Shown here: positions 1 to 8,137 of the stretch, piece by piece | Position numbering within the stretch: position 1 is the first letter of the stretch | How the letters are laid out: each line of letters starts with the position of its first letter | From: Roseivirga sp. | Lineage (GTDB): Bacteria; Bacteroidota; Bacteroidia; Cytophagales; Cyclobacteriaceae | Reading direction: 5' to 3' | Length of the DNA stretch: 64,000 bases | Assembly: GCA_021404565.1 (NCBI GenBank) | Contig: JAAWWF010000005.1 | Span: 186,001-250,000, forward strand | Translations under genes and position numbers: made by a program | The notes under the pieces: generated by a model | Told to the model about the DNA's origin: nothing | What the model saw: the letters and a program-made list of their open reading frames with translations, nothing else | The model's database searches: none

Positions 1-126
1 TTAACCAAGACTGTGCCGGTGGCCAAGTTTTATGCCGGTCAGGATAAAAATTGTAAGATAAACGGAGTTGGTTCCGTTGAAGGAATCTTTGGTGACATCG
101 TTAAGGCGATGGACACCCACTATTAG
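1..126 (+). CDS. adk: Adenylate kinase, C-terminal end (partial)
   Basis: The first 41 codons read in frame from base 1 to a TAG stop. The translation ends with an INGVGSVEGIFGDI-type segment, which matches the C-terminal helix region of Bacteroidota adenylate kinases (AMP + ATP to 2 ADP, cytoplasmic). The catalytic part lies outside the window. The position just before obgE fits the common adk-obgE neighbourhood in this phylum, here interrupted by one small gene. A good hairpin terminator follows. The call rests on a short fragment plus gene order, so it is probable rather than certain. Confidence 0.75.
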   Translation, partial: LTKTVPVAKFYAGQDKNCKINGVGSVEGIFGDIVKAMDTHY

Positions 127-150
127 ACCTTCGTAAAAAGTATTAATTTG

Positions 151-180
151 AAGATGATCGGTGATCCGGTCATCTTTTTT
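151..180 (+). terminator. Intrinsic terminator after adk
   Basis: An 11-bp stem (AAGATGATCGG with CCGGTCATCTT, one G-U pair), a 4-nt loop and a run of T. It lies 25 nt after the adk stop and just before the next start, so it separates adk from the downstream genes. Confidence 0.8.
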
Positions 181-191
181 GTTTTCAAGTC

Positions 192-674
192 ATGCTGAGA
201 TATGCTACCCGTTCTTATTTTTTGTGCATCATGATGCTCTATGCCATGCCGTGCATTGGTCAGATCGATTCGACTTTTATTAAAGGTGAATTGGTGTTAG
301 AAGACGGATTTTATGGAGCGGATAAACACAGTTTCAAGAACCCCATGTTTTTTGCCAGTGAAAATGACTCCGACTATTACTTTTTGAACCAGGAAAAGCA
401 TATTGGGTTTGAAGCATTTTCTCATACGGAGTATGAATACAGGGAAAATGAGAACTTTCACATATTGCACATCTTTTTCAAAAAAGAGAATTACGATTTA
501 TGGAGGGAGTTTACAAGGCAATTGATCGATAAGCATGTTGTGTTAATTGTTAAGAACAAAGCGATTGAAGTAAGGGGAGTTATGGGTGAGATACCAAACG
601 GTAGATCTGTGGTAGGTGGTCCATCGTGGACCAAATTAGAATTAATAAGGCTTCAAAAGGCCATCGATAAATAG
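192..674 (+). CDS. Small exported protein of unknown function
   Basis: 160 residues. The N-terminus has Arg/Tyr followed by a hydrophobic stretch (about residues 8-23) ending in CIGQ, which looks like a Sec signal peptide. The rest is hydrophilic and rich in aromatic and acidic residues, with no motif I recognise. It lies between the adk terminator and obgE, stopping 6 nt before the obgE start, so it is probably co-transcribed with obgE. An exported protein inserted between these two housekeeping genes is likely lineage-specific. ATG at 192 is the only start that keeps the signal peptide. Confidence 0.65.
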   Translation: MLRYATRSYFLCIMMLYAMPCIGQIDSTFIKGELVLEDGFYGADKHSFKNPMFFASENDSDYYFLNQEKHIGFEAFSHTEYEYRENENFHILHIFFKKENYDLWREFTRQLIDKHVVLIVKNKAIEVRGVMGEIPNGRSVVGGPSWTKLELIRLQKAIDK

Positions 675-680
675 GCGGAA

Positions 681-1673
681 ATGGGAAACTCAAATTTTAT
701 TGATCATGTAAGGCTGTATTGTCGCTCTGGCAATGGTGGTGCCGGTGGACTGAGTTTTCGCAGAGAAAAGCACGTACCTCTGGGAGGTCCCGATGGAGGG
801 AATGGAGGTCGCGGAGGTCATGTAATCCTCAAAGGAAGCAGCCAGCTCTGGACCCTGCTGCATCTGCGTTACCGAAAACACGTCTTTGCGGATAACGGCC
901 AGAATGGCTCCGGTCATGGTAGCTCGGGCTCCGATGGAAAAGACATCATTCTCGAAGTACCGCTGGGAACAGTGGCCCGGGATACAGAAACGGGAGAAGT
1001 GATTTTTGAAATCACGGCTGATGGGGAGGAAAGGATCCTTGCCAAAGGGGGGCGTGGAGGACTTGGAAACTCAAATTTTGCCACCTCCACCAATCAGGCC
1101 CCACGATATGCTCAGCCTGGTGAGCCGGGAGTAGATCAGCAGAATATACTGGAGCTGAAACTGCTGGCCGATGTAGGTCTTGTGGGCTTCCCCAATGCCG
1201 GTAAGTCCACACTGCTTTCCGTAGTGTCAGCTGCCAAGCCGGAAATTGCCGACTATCCCTTTACTACCTTGGTCCCCAACCTTGGAGTGGTTTCCTATCG
1301 CGATCACAAGTCCTTTGTAATGGCCGACATTCCCGGAATTATTGAAGGAGCCGCTGATGGCAAAGGTCTGGGACTTCGCTTTCTACGGCATATTGAGCGA
1401 AACTCTATCCTGCTTTTTATGGTGCCTGCCGATGCAGATGACATTGCCGGTGAGTATGAGATTCTGCTGGCCGAGCTGCGCAAATACAATCCTGAATTGC
1501 TTGATAAAAGGCGTCTGCTGGCTATATCAAAATCGGATATGCTGGATGACGAGATGATAGAGGAAATGAAAGCACTGTTGCCAGAGGGGGTCTCAGCATT
1601 GTTTATTTCGTCTGTAGTAAATCAGGGAATAACTGAACTGAAAGACGAAATCTGGAAGGCTATAAATAGCTAG
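681..1673 (+). CDS. obgE: GTPase Obg/CgtA
   Basis: 330 residues. Essential ribosome-associated GTPase that helps 50S assembly and stress control. The N-terminal glycine-rich Obg fold (about residues 1-158) shows the repeated GG-containing loops ([18 protein letters not shown]). The G domain follows with G1 GFPNAGKST (169-177), switch region with DYPFTTL, G3 DIPG (216-219) and a G4 variant SKSD (283-286). There is no C-terminal OCT domain, which is normal in this phylum. ATG at 681 gives the standard [10 protein letters not shown] start. Function is certain from the family; start is well supported. Confidence 0.97.
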   Translation: MGNSNFIDHVRLYCRSGNGGAGGLSFRREKHVPLGGPDGGNGGRGGHVILKGSSQLWTLLHLRYRKHVFADNGQNGSGHGSSGSDGKDIILEVPLGTVARDTETGEVIFEITADGEERILAKGGRGGLGNSNFATSTNQAPRYAQPGEPGVDQQNILELKLLADVGLVGFPNAGKSTLLSVVSAAKPEIADYPFTTLVPNLGVVSYRDHKSFVMADIPGIIEGAADGKGLGLRFLRHIERNSILLFMVPADADDIAGEYEILLAELRKYNPELLDKRRLLAISKSDMLDDEMIEEMKALLPEGVSALFISSVVNQGITELKDEIWKAINS

Positions 1674-1700
1674 GGCCTGCCATATCGGCAAGCCCTGTTA
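1673..1700. terminator. Weak convergent terminator between obgE and the DUF2911 gene
   Basis: GGGC-c-TGCC, a 5-nt loop, GGCA-a-GCCC: two 4-bp stems with a central mismatch, followed by a broken T run (TGTTATTG). It sits in the 47-nt gap between convergent genes. Confidence 0.4.
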
Positions 1701-1720
1701 TTGCTTTGAACTAAGTTAAA

Positions 1721-2854
1721 TCAATTTGCTGCCGGAGCCGTAATATCGTCTCCCGCCTCAAGTCTTTTAAGAAAACCCTCCAGTACCGGCTTGTTGTTAG
1801 CTGGCAGGTTAGGATTTTCGAGACATTCCTTTTCATACTTCACGGCCTTCTTAAAATCACCATTGGCCGAGTAGGCTCTGGCCAATCCGTGCTGCGCGAA
1901 AATGTTGGTGTCCCACTTTTTGTACATTTTCTTAAATACCTCCAGTGCCTTTTCGTCTTCTTCGAGGGTAATAAGCCTGTTGCCATAAGCATAAACATTG
2001 TTAGGTTGTACGGTAGGGTGGTCCACCATCTCAGCCATAATCGCATAGGCCTCTTCATTTTTCTCAAGAGCAAACAGCACCTGACCTTTTACATTCAGCG
2101 TATTGGCATTCTTGGTACCATTCACAGCCTGGTCAGCCCAAATCAGTGCCTGGTCCAGGTATACGTTGTTGTTTACACAGTATTGAGCAGCACTCAACGG
2201 ACCCTGGAAGCCAAAACCGGTTGTACCTCTCAGCATATCCTTGGCATTCTGAACAACGATGTCATGCACTGCATACTCAATTTTGAAAGGGATACGTTTC
2301 TTTTCCCAATCCAGTACAGCTACAGCGGAGGTAGCGTTGATATCAACAAAATCGAAAGTCAGCCTTTCCGTCATAGCATTGTCTACTGACTGCACTTTTA
2401 CTCTTAAGGCATCTTCTGATTCCTCATACCAGAAGCTTCCCCAGGAACTTGTGTTGTTTGAAAAGATTACATCCGCTTCTCCATTTTCGAAGTAGGCTAC
2501 ATGGAATCCATAAGTACCAGCCTTCAGATCTTTACCTTCTACTTTCACATCATGACTGAAAGTAACGAGGGTATTCTCGTTGGCACCGGCCCTCCATGGA
2601 ATCTCTTTGCCATTGCCGAAGCCCTGTACTGTATAGCCATAAGGTACTATTTGACCCCATATTCTACCCTCGCGCTTATTTACCGCAGGTCTCGAATAAT
2701 TGATAGTGATTTTTGAAATACCTATTGTCTGACTAACCTCAGCCGCAGGACTGGCCGCCTGTGGAGTGGTGATTGTGTTCTGAGCATAGGTAGTCGCTCC
2801 GATAAACACAAAAGCCACAGCCAGCATCAGCCGATTTAGTAATTGTTTCTTCAT
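1721..2854 (-). CDS. DUF2911 exported protein with helical-repeat tail
   Basis: 377 residues. A signal peptide (LMLAVAFVFIGATTYAQ) is followed by a DUF2911 domain over about residues 30-200, recognised from the order SPAAEVSQTIGISKITINYSRPAVNKREGR... WGSFWY... LDWEKKRIPF. The C-terminal third is helical with TPR-like spacing (repeated ALEVFKKMYKKW, AVKYEKECLEN). DUF2911 proteins are common exported Bacteroidota proteins of unknown function. The gene is transcribed alone, convergent with obgE and divergent from grpE. I infer a periplasmic or surface location; nothing in the sequence shows a catalytic site. Confidence 0.85.
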   Translation of the reverse strand: MKKQLLNRLMLAVAFVFIGATTYAQNTITTPQAASPAAEVSQTIGISKITINYSRPAVNKREGRIWGQIVPYGYTVQGFGNGKEIPWRAGANENTLVTFSHDVKVEGKDLKAGTYGFHVAYFENGEADVIFSNNTSSWGSFWYEESEDALRVKVQSVDNAMTERLTFDFVDINATSAVAVLDWEKKRIPFKIEYAVHDIVVQNAKDMLRGTTGFGFQGPLSAAQYCVNNNVYLDQALIWADQAVNGTKNANTLNVKGQVLFALEKNEEAYAIMAEMVDHPTVQPNNVYAYGNRLITLEEDEKALEVFKKMYKKWDTNIFAQHGLARAYSANGDFKKAVKYEKECLENPNLPANNKPVLEGFLKRLEAGDDITAPAAN

Positions 2855-3040
2855 GGTTTGTTTGAGTTTGGTTAAAAATGTCTATCCTAAATGACGCTTT
2901 TTAAAGTCATCGGTTAACAACGATGTCAAAGAAAATCGAATACTGACTCTTTATCAGTGGGGAATGGGTGTGATCAGGTTATTTTTTCGGTGATGAATGG
3001 TATATGCAGCGGCAATCAAAAATTTGGCAACCGTCTGATC

Positions 3041-3055
3041 ATGTCATTATGACAT
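3041..3055. promoter_or_regulatory. Near-perfect palindrome upstream of grpE (possible activator site)
   Basis: ATGTCAT-T-ATGACAT, seven base pairs on each side of one central base. It lies 13 nt upstream of the sigma-54-like promoter before grpE. TGTCA repeats also occur directly upstream of the dnaK promoter near 63115-63137. It could bind an enhancer-binding or repressor protein; the binding factor is unknown. Confidence 0.5.
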
Positions 3056-3066
3056 TGATTTCTACT

Positions 3067-3082
3067 TGGCAGTATAATTGCT
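3067..3082 (+). promoter_or_regulatory. Sigma-54-type (-24/-12) promoter for grpE-dnaJ
   Basis: TTGGCA then TTGCT, with GG (3068-3069) and GC (3080-3081) separated by exactly 10 bases, as in the sigma-54 consensus TGGCACG-N4-TTGCW. Predicted transcription start is near 3092, leaving about 20 nt of leader before the GrpE ATG at 3112. No primary-type TAnnTTTG element is seen in this gap. Confidence 0.6.
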
Positions 3083-3111
3083 CGTTGGCAGACGGTTTTT
3101 TTGATAGAAAA

Positions 3112-3699
3112 ATGGCTAAAGCAAAGGACAAAAAAGAAACACTGGAGCAGGAAGAAGTAAAGAACACTGAAACTGCAGTAGAAGAACAACCCGAGAACAG
3201 CGAAGAGCAGGCTGAAGAACAACAAGAGGTTGAAGAAATTGAGCTTTCTGTAGAGGAAAAACTTCAGATTGAGCTGGCGGAGGCCAAAGACAAATACCTG
3301 AGACTCTATTCTGAATTTGAAAATTTCAGGAGAAGAAACGCTAAGGAAAAGCTGGAGCTGGTAAAAACTGCTTCGGCTGGTTTGGTAGAGCAACTGCTGC
3401 CAGTTGTGGACGACTTTGAGAGAGCTCAGGAGGCAAATAAGTCTCAGGAAGACATTGAGGCCATCAAAGAAGGCTTCGGCTTAATTCATAATAAGCTTTT
3501 GAAAACACTCGAAGCCAAAGGCCTGAAGGTGATGGAGACGGAGAAAGGCACTGACTTTGATGCAGATTTGCACGAAGCAATTACGCAGTTTCCGGCAGAT
3601 GAAGATGGCTTAAAAGGAAAGATTATAGATACGGTGGAGAAAGGTTATTATCTCGGTGAGAAGGTAATCCGATTTGCCAAAGTAGTGATAGGAGCTTAA
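3112..3699 (+). CDS. grpE: GrpE, DnaK nucleotide exchange factor
   Basis: 195 residues from ATG 3112, chosen because the reading frame upstream of it encodes non-GrpE sequence and contains the likely promoter. A charged Lys/Glu-rich N-terminal tail (about 1-55) precedes the long dimerisation helix with the family signature [15 protein letters not shown], and a C-terminal beta domain ending [19 protein letters not shown]. It releases ADP from DnaK in the cytoplasm. It stops 1 nt before dnaJ, so the two are one operon. dnaK itself is about 60 kb away at the end of the window. Confidence 0.95.
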   Translation: MAKAKDKKETLEQEEVKNTETAVEEQPENSEEQAEEQQEVEEIELSVEEKLQIELAEAKDKYLRLYSEFENFRRRNAKEKLELVKTASAGLVEQLLPVVDDFERAQEANKSQEDIEAIKEGFGLIHNKLLKTLEAKGLKVMETEKGTDFDADLHEAITQFPADEDGLKGKIIDTVEKGYYLGEKVIRFAKVVIGA

Positions 3700-3700
3700 T

Positions 3701-4816
3701 ATGGCCAAACGAGACTATTATGATATTCTGGGTGTGAGTAAAGGCGCCAGTGACGATGAGATGAAAAAAGCTTATCGCAAGTTGGCGATCAAGTATCACC
3801 CTGATAAAAACCCGGATAACCCCGAAGCGGAGGAGAAGTTTAAAGAAGCTGCCGAAGCTTATGAGGTGCTCACCAATCCTGACAAACGGGCACGCTATGA
3901 CAGATTCGGTCATGATGGCATGCGCGCAGGCGGTGGTGGAGCCGGTGGTATGAATATGGACGACATATTCTCTCAATTCGGAGATATCTTCGGTGGAGGT
4001 GGTAGTCCTTTCGAAAGTTTTTTTGGTGGAGGCGGAGGCGGCAGAAGTCGTCAGCGTAAGGGCACCAATCTGCGGGTAAAACTCAAACTTACACTGGACG
4101 AGATTGCCAACGGGGTTGAGAAGAAAATCAAGGTAAAACGCCTCATCAATGCTGAGGGAGTTACATTCAAAACCTGTAATACCTGCGGAGGCTCCGGTCA
4201 GACCAAAAAAGTAGTCAATACCATGTTGGGCCAAATGGTTTCTGCCAGTACCTGTCATACCTGCCAGGGATCCGGTAAAATCATTGATAAACGTCCTCCA
4301 GGTGTAGATAGTACAGGCCTGGAAATGATGGAAGAGGTGATCCCAATCAAAATACCAGCCGGTGTTTCTGATGGTATGCAACTCTCCATGTCAGGTAAGG
4401 GAAATATGGCCCCTGGTGGAGGCGTACCCGGTGACTTGCTCATTGTAATAGAAGAAGCGGAGCACGATGTGCTCAAGCGGGATGGCAATAATATCGTTTT
4501 CGATCTCTATGTTAACTTTGCAGATGCTGCATTGGGGTCAAGTATAGAAGTACCCACGATAGACGGTGCTGTACGTATCAAGATTGATCCAGGTACTCAG
4601 AGTGGTAAGATTCTGAGATTGAGAGGTAAGGGAGTCCGTGATATTAACGGATATGGCAAAGGCGACCAGCTGATACATGTTAACGTCTGGACACCGAAAA
4701 AGCTCAATTCGGAAGAAAAAGAAATGCTGGAGCGACTTAGGAGTGCCGATAACTTTGAACCGAAACCCGGTAAAGGCGAAAAAGGCTTTTTCGAAAAGAT
4801 CAGAGAATTTTTCTAA
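3701..4816 (+). CDS. dnaJ: DnaJ (Hsp40) co-chaperone with reduced zinc domain
   Basis: 371 residues. The J domain (1-70) carries HPD at 33-35; a Gly/Phe-rich linker spans 74-115; substrate-binding beta domains follow to about 330. The usual zinc region has four CxxCxGxG repeats, but here only two are present: Cys159/Cys162 (CNTCGGSG) and Cys185/Cys188 (CHTCQGSG). They correspond by position to repeats 2 and 3, which form zinc centre II. The places of repeats 1 and 4 hold NAEGVTF and [12 protein letters not shown] with no cysteine. It stimulates DnaK ATPase and delivers clients. Directly follows grpE; ends at a strong terminator. Confidence 0.95.
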   Translation: MAKRDYYDILGVSKGASDDEMKKAYRKLAIKYHPDKNPDNPEAEEKFKEAAEAYEVLTNPDKRARYDRFGHDGMRAGGGGAGGMNMDDIFSQFGDIFGGGGSPFESFFGGGGGGRSRQRKGTNLRVKLKLTLDEIANGVEKKIKVKRLINAEGVTFKTCNTCGGSGQTKKVVNTMLGQMVSASTCHTCQGSGKIIDKRPPGVDSTGLEMMEEVIPIKIPAGVSDGMQLSMSGKGNMAPGGGVPGDLLIVIEEAEHDVLKRDGNNIVFDLYVNFADAALGSSIEVPTIDGAVRIKIDPGTQSGKILRLRGKGVRDINGYGKGDQLIHVNVWTPKKLNSEEKEMLERLRSADNFEPKPGKGEKGFFEKIREFF

Positions 4817-4840
4817 ACGACTCTACACAGATAAAATTGT

Positions 4841-4877
4841 AAAGCAGCTTTTATTTAAAGGGCTGCTTTTTTATTTT
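4841..4877 (+). terminator. Intrinsic terminator after dnaJ
   Basis: AAGCAGC ... GCTGCTT stem with a loop of about 13 nt and a run of six T. Ends the grpE-dnaJ transcript. Confidence 0.85.
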
Positions 4878-4903
4878 TCCGTTCTTTAATTTAAACAATT
4901 GAT

Positions 4904-4924
4904 CATCACCTCCTTAAAGTGATG
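4904..4924. repeat. Short inverted repeat before the S41 protease gene
   Basis: CATCAC, 9-nt spacer, GTGATG, ending 8 nt before the start codon at 4933. It could be an operator or a leader hairpin; no further evidence. Confidence 0.3.
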
Positions 4925-4932
4925 TCATCAAT

Positions 4933-7017
4933 ATGAGTGTGTGTCGTAATTCAAGTTGGGTTTTAATACTGTTGAGCTTTGCCTTATCGGCAATGCCTGT
5001 GCGTGCCCAGTCCGACTATGATTGTAGTACCGCCCAAACGCTCAAGGAATTTCTGGATGAGCGCCATATCGAGCCCGAAAGCCTGGAAGGGCAGTGGTCA
5101 CAGGCAGTGGCTACCAGCTTTATTCTCAGGCTCGATCCTCAGGGACTGCTCTTTACCCAGGAAGATTTTAAAGGACCTCTTTCGTCTCTCAATGAGCTGG
5201 AATCGGTCATAAAGGAAGATGCCTGTGCTTTCCTCAATGATTTTAATGATCTGCTGACCGCCCGCCTGACCGCGCTGGACTCCGTATTGAATACGATTAA
5301 GACAGTAGAGGAATTGAATGCTTATCAGCAAGGAAATACCAGGCCACTTTCTCTGGATGCATATGTCGGTTCAGTAAATGATTTGAGAAACCGATGGGGC
5401 AGCCATATCAGAATGGTCTTTATGAAGGATATCTATCTGGAGTCAGGCGAAGTTGAGACCAGTGCAGAGGCGCAAAGTGCGGAATTGACTCGTTTACTGG
5501 AACAAGAACATTGTAAGCTTCAGAAAAAGCTGTCTCTGCTTGATGATGAGTCAAATTTTGTGTCCAAGGCCTTCTTCAATGCCATGGCCATGGCTTACGA
5601 CTCACATACTCGCTATTATCGGTTTAGCCTGACGGATATGCTGAGTGCCTTCTTTTCGGAAAGTGATGAATCCTACGGCTTTAAACTGACAGAAAATGAG
5701 CAAGGTGAAATTGCTGTAAGTAAGCTGCTGCCAGGCGGTCCTGCCTGGCGTTCAAATGAAATTCACGTGGGTGATGTGTTGCTCAAAATGAAACTCAGCG
5801 ATGATACAGAATTGGACTTCAATTGTATCAGCCTGGATGAGGTGTCACGATCTATTAGTAAGAAGGCCGCCAAAAATGCAGAGCTCACGCTTTTGACGAC
5901 TTCCAGGGAACTTAAGACGATAAAGCTGAGAAAAGAAAAGGTAACTACAGACGAAAATGCGGTGAGAGGTTATGTGCTGAATGGGGAAAAGAAGATTGGC
6001 TATATCTCTCTGCCCGACTTTTATTCCACAGATGATGGCGATGATGAAGAGGAGCGGGGCTGTTCCAGAGATGTGGCCCGCGAGCTTATCAAGCTAAAGA
6101 GAGAAAAGATTGAAGGTTTGATCTTTGACCTGAGGGATAATGGAGGAGGTTCGTTAAGAGAAGCTGTTGAGCTACTGGGTATTTTTATTGAAGAGGGCCC
6201 CTTAACCTTAATTCAGCGGAAGGATAAAATAACCCTGCTACGAGATCAGAATCGAGGAGCCATTTACCTGGGACCGTTGGTCGTGCTGGTCAATGGGCAG
6301 AGTGCCTCAGCATCAGAGCTTGTTGCTTCTACCCTGAAGGATTATAACAGGGCATTGATTGTAGGGGATACCACCTTTGGAAAGGCCGTGGGACAACTAT
6401 ACCGGACGATTGGATCGGAAACCGATGATGGCGATCAGGAAAACCCTACGGATAAGCTTGAAAGAGCATTGATGAAAATTACTACCAGCCGCCTGTTCAG
6501 GCTTAAGGGAGATAGCTATCAGGGCTTGGGGGTAGCTCCACATATTTATGTGCCCGATTTGCTCGATGGAGAAGATGAGAAAGAATCATTCGATCCTTTT
6601 TCGGTCACCCGTCAACAAGTAGACCGTGATACCTACTTCAAAAAATACCCTGACTTCCCCTTGTCAGACTTACAGGCTGAAAATGAGCTTCGACTTGAGA
6701 AAAACGGTTTTTCTAAGCTTAGACTTATTTCGGACAGCCTGCGCCATGGTAAGCAGGTACTTGGCGATGGATTTAAAAAAGAGAATTTTATCGGTGTCAG
6801 AAGACTACAACAAGAGAAGAAAAGAGGCCTGGAGAAACTGCGTTTAGTGGGAGCCCAAACCTTTGAGGCTCAAAATCATGAGTTTGACAAGACGATAATC
6901 AGCATGGATTCGAAAAAAAATGCCATAGAATCGATGACCTTAAAGAATTTACAGAACAATATTTATATTAGAAACGCTTATGCGGTCATTTTGGACCTGA
7001 TAAGGACAACCGACTAA
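4933..7017 (+). CDS. S41 family C-terminal processing (tail-specific) protease, Prc-like
   Basis: 694 residues with a signal peptide (LILLSFALSAMPVRAQ). An N-terminal helical region precedes a PDZ domain (about 245-330, with GYGF-like SYGFKLTENEQGEIAVSKLLPGGPA), then the protease core. The Ser-Lys dyad is visible: Ser459 in NGQSASASE and Lys484 in TFGKAVGQ, 25 residues apart as in E. coli Prc. A C-terminal helical extension (about 570-690) resembles the DUF3340 region of Prc. It probably trims envelope proteins in the periplasm. The next gene starts 4 nt after the stop, so they are likely co-transcribed. Confidence 0.92.
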   Translation: MSVCRNSSWVLILLSFALSAMPVRAQSDYDCSTAQTLKEFLDERHIEPESLEGQWSQAVATSFILRLDPQGLLFTQEDFKGPLSSLNELESVIKEDACAFLNDFNDLLTARLTALDSVLNTIKTVEELNAYQQGNTRPLSLDAYVGSVNDLRNRWGSHIRMVFMKDIYLESGEVETSAEAQSAELTRLLEQEHCKLQKKLSLLDDESNFVSKAFFNAMAMAYDSHTRYYRFSLTDMLSAFFSESDESYGFKLTENEQGEIAVSKLLPGGPAWRSNEIHVGDVLLKMKLSDDTELDFNCISLDEVSRSISKKAAKNAELTLLTTSRELKTIKLRKEKVTTDENAVRGYVLNGEKKIGYISLPDFYSTDDGDDEEERGCSRDVARELIKLKREKIEGLIFDLRDNGGGSLREAVELLGIFIEEGPLTLIQRKDKITLLRDQNRGAIYLGPLVVLVNGQSASASELVASTLKDYNRALIVGDTTFGKAVGQLYRTIGSETDDGDQENPTDKLERALMKITTSRLFRLKGDSYQGLGVAPHIYVPDLLDGEDEKESFDPFSVTRQQVDRDTYFKKYPDFPLSDLQAENELRLEKNGFSKLRLISDSLRHGKQVLGDGFKKENFIGVRRLQQEKKRGLEKLRLVGAQTFEAQNHEFDKTIISMDSKKNAIESMTLKNLQNNIYIRNAYAVILDLIRTTD

Positions 7018-7021
7018 GACC

Positions 7022-8095
7022 ATGAAAAGAAAACTACTTCAACTATCCCTGATGGGGCTCCTCACTTTCCTGACGCTTTCACTCGATGCTTATCAGAGAA
7101 AAAAGGAACCTCAATTTGATCTGAACAAATCACTTGACTACATGCAGGCGATCAGCCATGAAACCAGTCAGATCAGTCAGGATATGATGAGCTATATCAG
7201 CGCGGCTGCCCATAGCAAAAGAGCCAAGAAGATTGACAAAAGACGCCAGGAGGTGGTAGGAACAATATTTCAGGCTGCCAGAAAGATAAAGCGCATGCCC
7301 GATTTTCGGGGAGATGGTTCTTACAGAGATGCTGCCATTGCTTACCTGGAAGTAAGGTACCGCGTAATGAATGAAGACTACGCCCAGATTGTGGATATGG
7401 AAGAATTGGCGCAGGAGTCTTATGATGGTATGGAGGCGTACCTGCTGATGAAAGAAAAGGTAGATGAAAAGCTTGATGCTGCATTTCTTGAATTCAAAGA
7501 GGGGCAGAGAAAGTTTGCTTCTGACAATAATATCACCCTGGTAGATGGCGAGAAGGATAAGCTCTCCATTGCCATGGAGAAGACAGGGAGAGTAAATAAG
7601 TATAATAACCAGGTATACCTCATCTATTGGAAAAGCCGCATTGAAGAAAAGCATCTGTGGAAGGCTGTAAAGGCCGGTGATCTTAGTGCCATGGAGCAGA
7701 GGAAAAACTCCATGCTACAATACTCTCAGGAAGGACTGGTTAAGTTACAGGAGCTTGGAGGCTTTGACGGTGATAAAGGACTGATCATTGCCTGTGGAAA
7801 AGCACTGCGCTTTTTTGAAGCTCATGCCAATAATGATGTAGATAAACTTCAGGAATTCTTTCTGAGCAAAGAGCAATTTGAGAATGTAAAGAAGGCTTAT
7901 GACAATAAGCGTTCTTCTGATCGTACCCAGGAAGATGTAGATCGCTATAATAACGCTCTGAAGAAATATAATGGAGGTATTGATACATATAATAATGTAG
8001 TGGCCAGCACCAACAAGGGCAGAACTGCGGCTATCAATGGCTATAATGAGGCTTCCGATAAGTTCAGAAACAGACATACGCCACGTTATAAATAA
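7022..8095 (+). CDS. Exported helical protein, possibly LIC11966-type surface protein
   Basis: 357 residues. A signal peptide (LSLMGLLTFLTLSLDAYQ) is followed by an almost entirely helical, charged sequence with long heptad-like stretches and a C-terminus rich in Asn/Tyr/Lys (NNALKKYNGG, YNNVV). It reminds me of the LIC11966 family of exported proteins in Leptospira and Bacteroidota, but that is recall rather than a search. Four nucleotides separate it from the Prc-like protease, which suggests a linked envelope role, perhaps as client or adaptor. Confidence 0.7.
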   Translation: MKRKLLQLSLMGLLTFLTLSLDAYQRKKEPQFDLNKSLDYMQAISHETSQISQDMMSYISAAAHSKRAKKIDKRRQEVVGTIFQAARKIKRMPDFRGDGSYRDAAIAYLEVRYRVMNEDYAQIVDMEELAQESYDGMEAYLLMKEKVDEKLDAAFLEFKEGQRKFASDNNITLVDGEKDKLSIAMEKTGRVNKYNNQVYLIYWKSRIEEKHLWKAVKAGDLSAMEQRKNSMLQYSQEGLVKLQELGGFDGDKGLIIACGKALRFFEAHANNDVDKLQEFFLSKEQFENVKKAYDNKRSSDRTQEDVDRYNNALKKYNGGIDTYNNVVASTNKGRTAAINGYNEASDKFRNRHTPRYK

Positions 8096-8137
8096 AAAGA
8101 CTGAAACCTTCGGGTTGAACAAGTCGTAACTGACCCT

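Noticed and set aside
3086-3100. Second TTGGCA before grpE as a sigma-54 element
   Set aside because: The -12 position reads TT; only the first TTGGCA (3066-3071) has correct spacing.
3001-3111. CIRCE (HrcA) operator before grpE
   Set aside because: No TTAGCACTC-N9-GAGTGCTAA or near match; the palindrome found is of different sequence.
3004-3111. N-terminal extension of GrpE
   Set aside because: The 36 extra codons encode no GrpE-like sequence and contain the promoter and palindrome.
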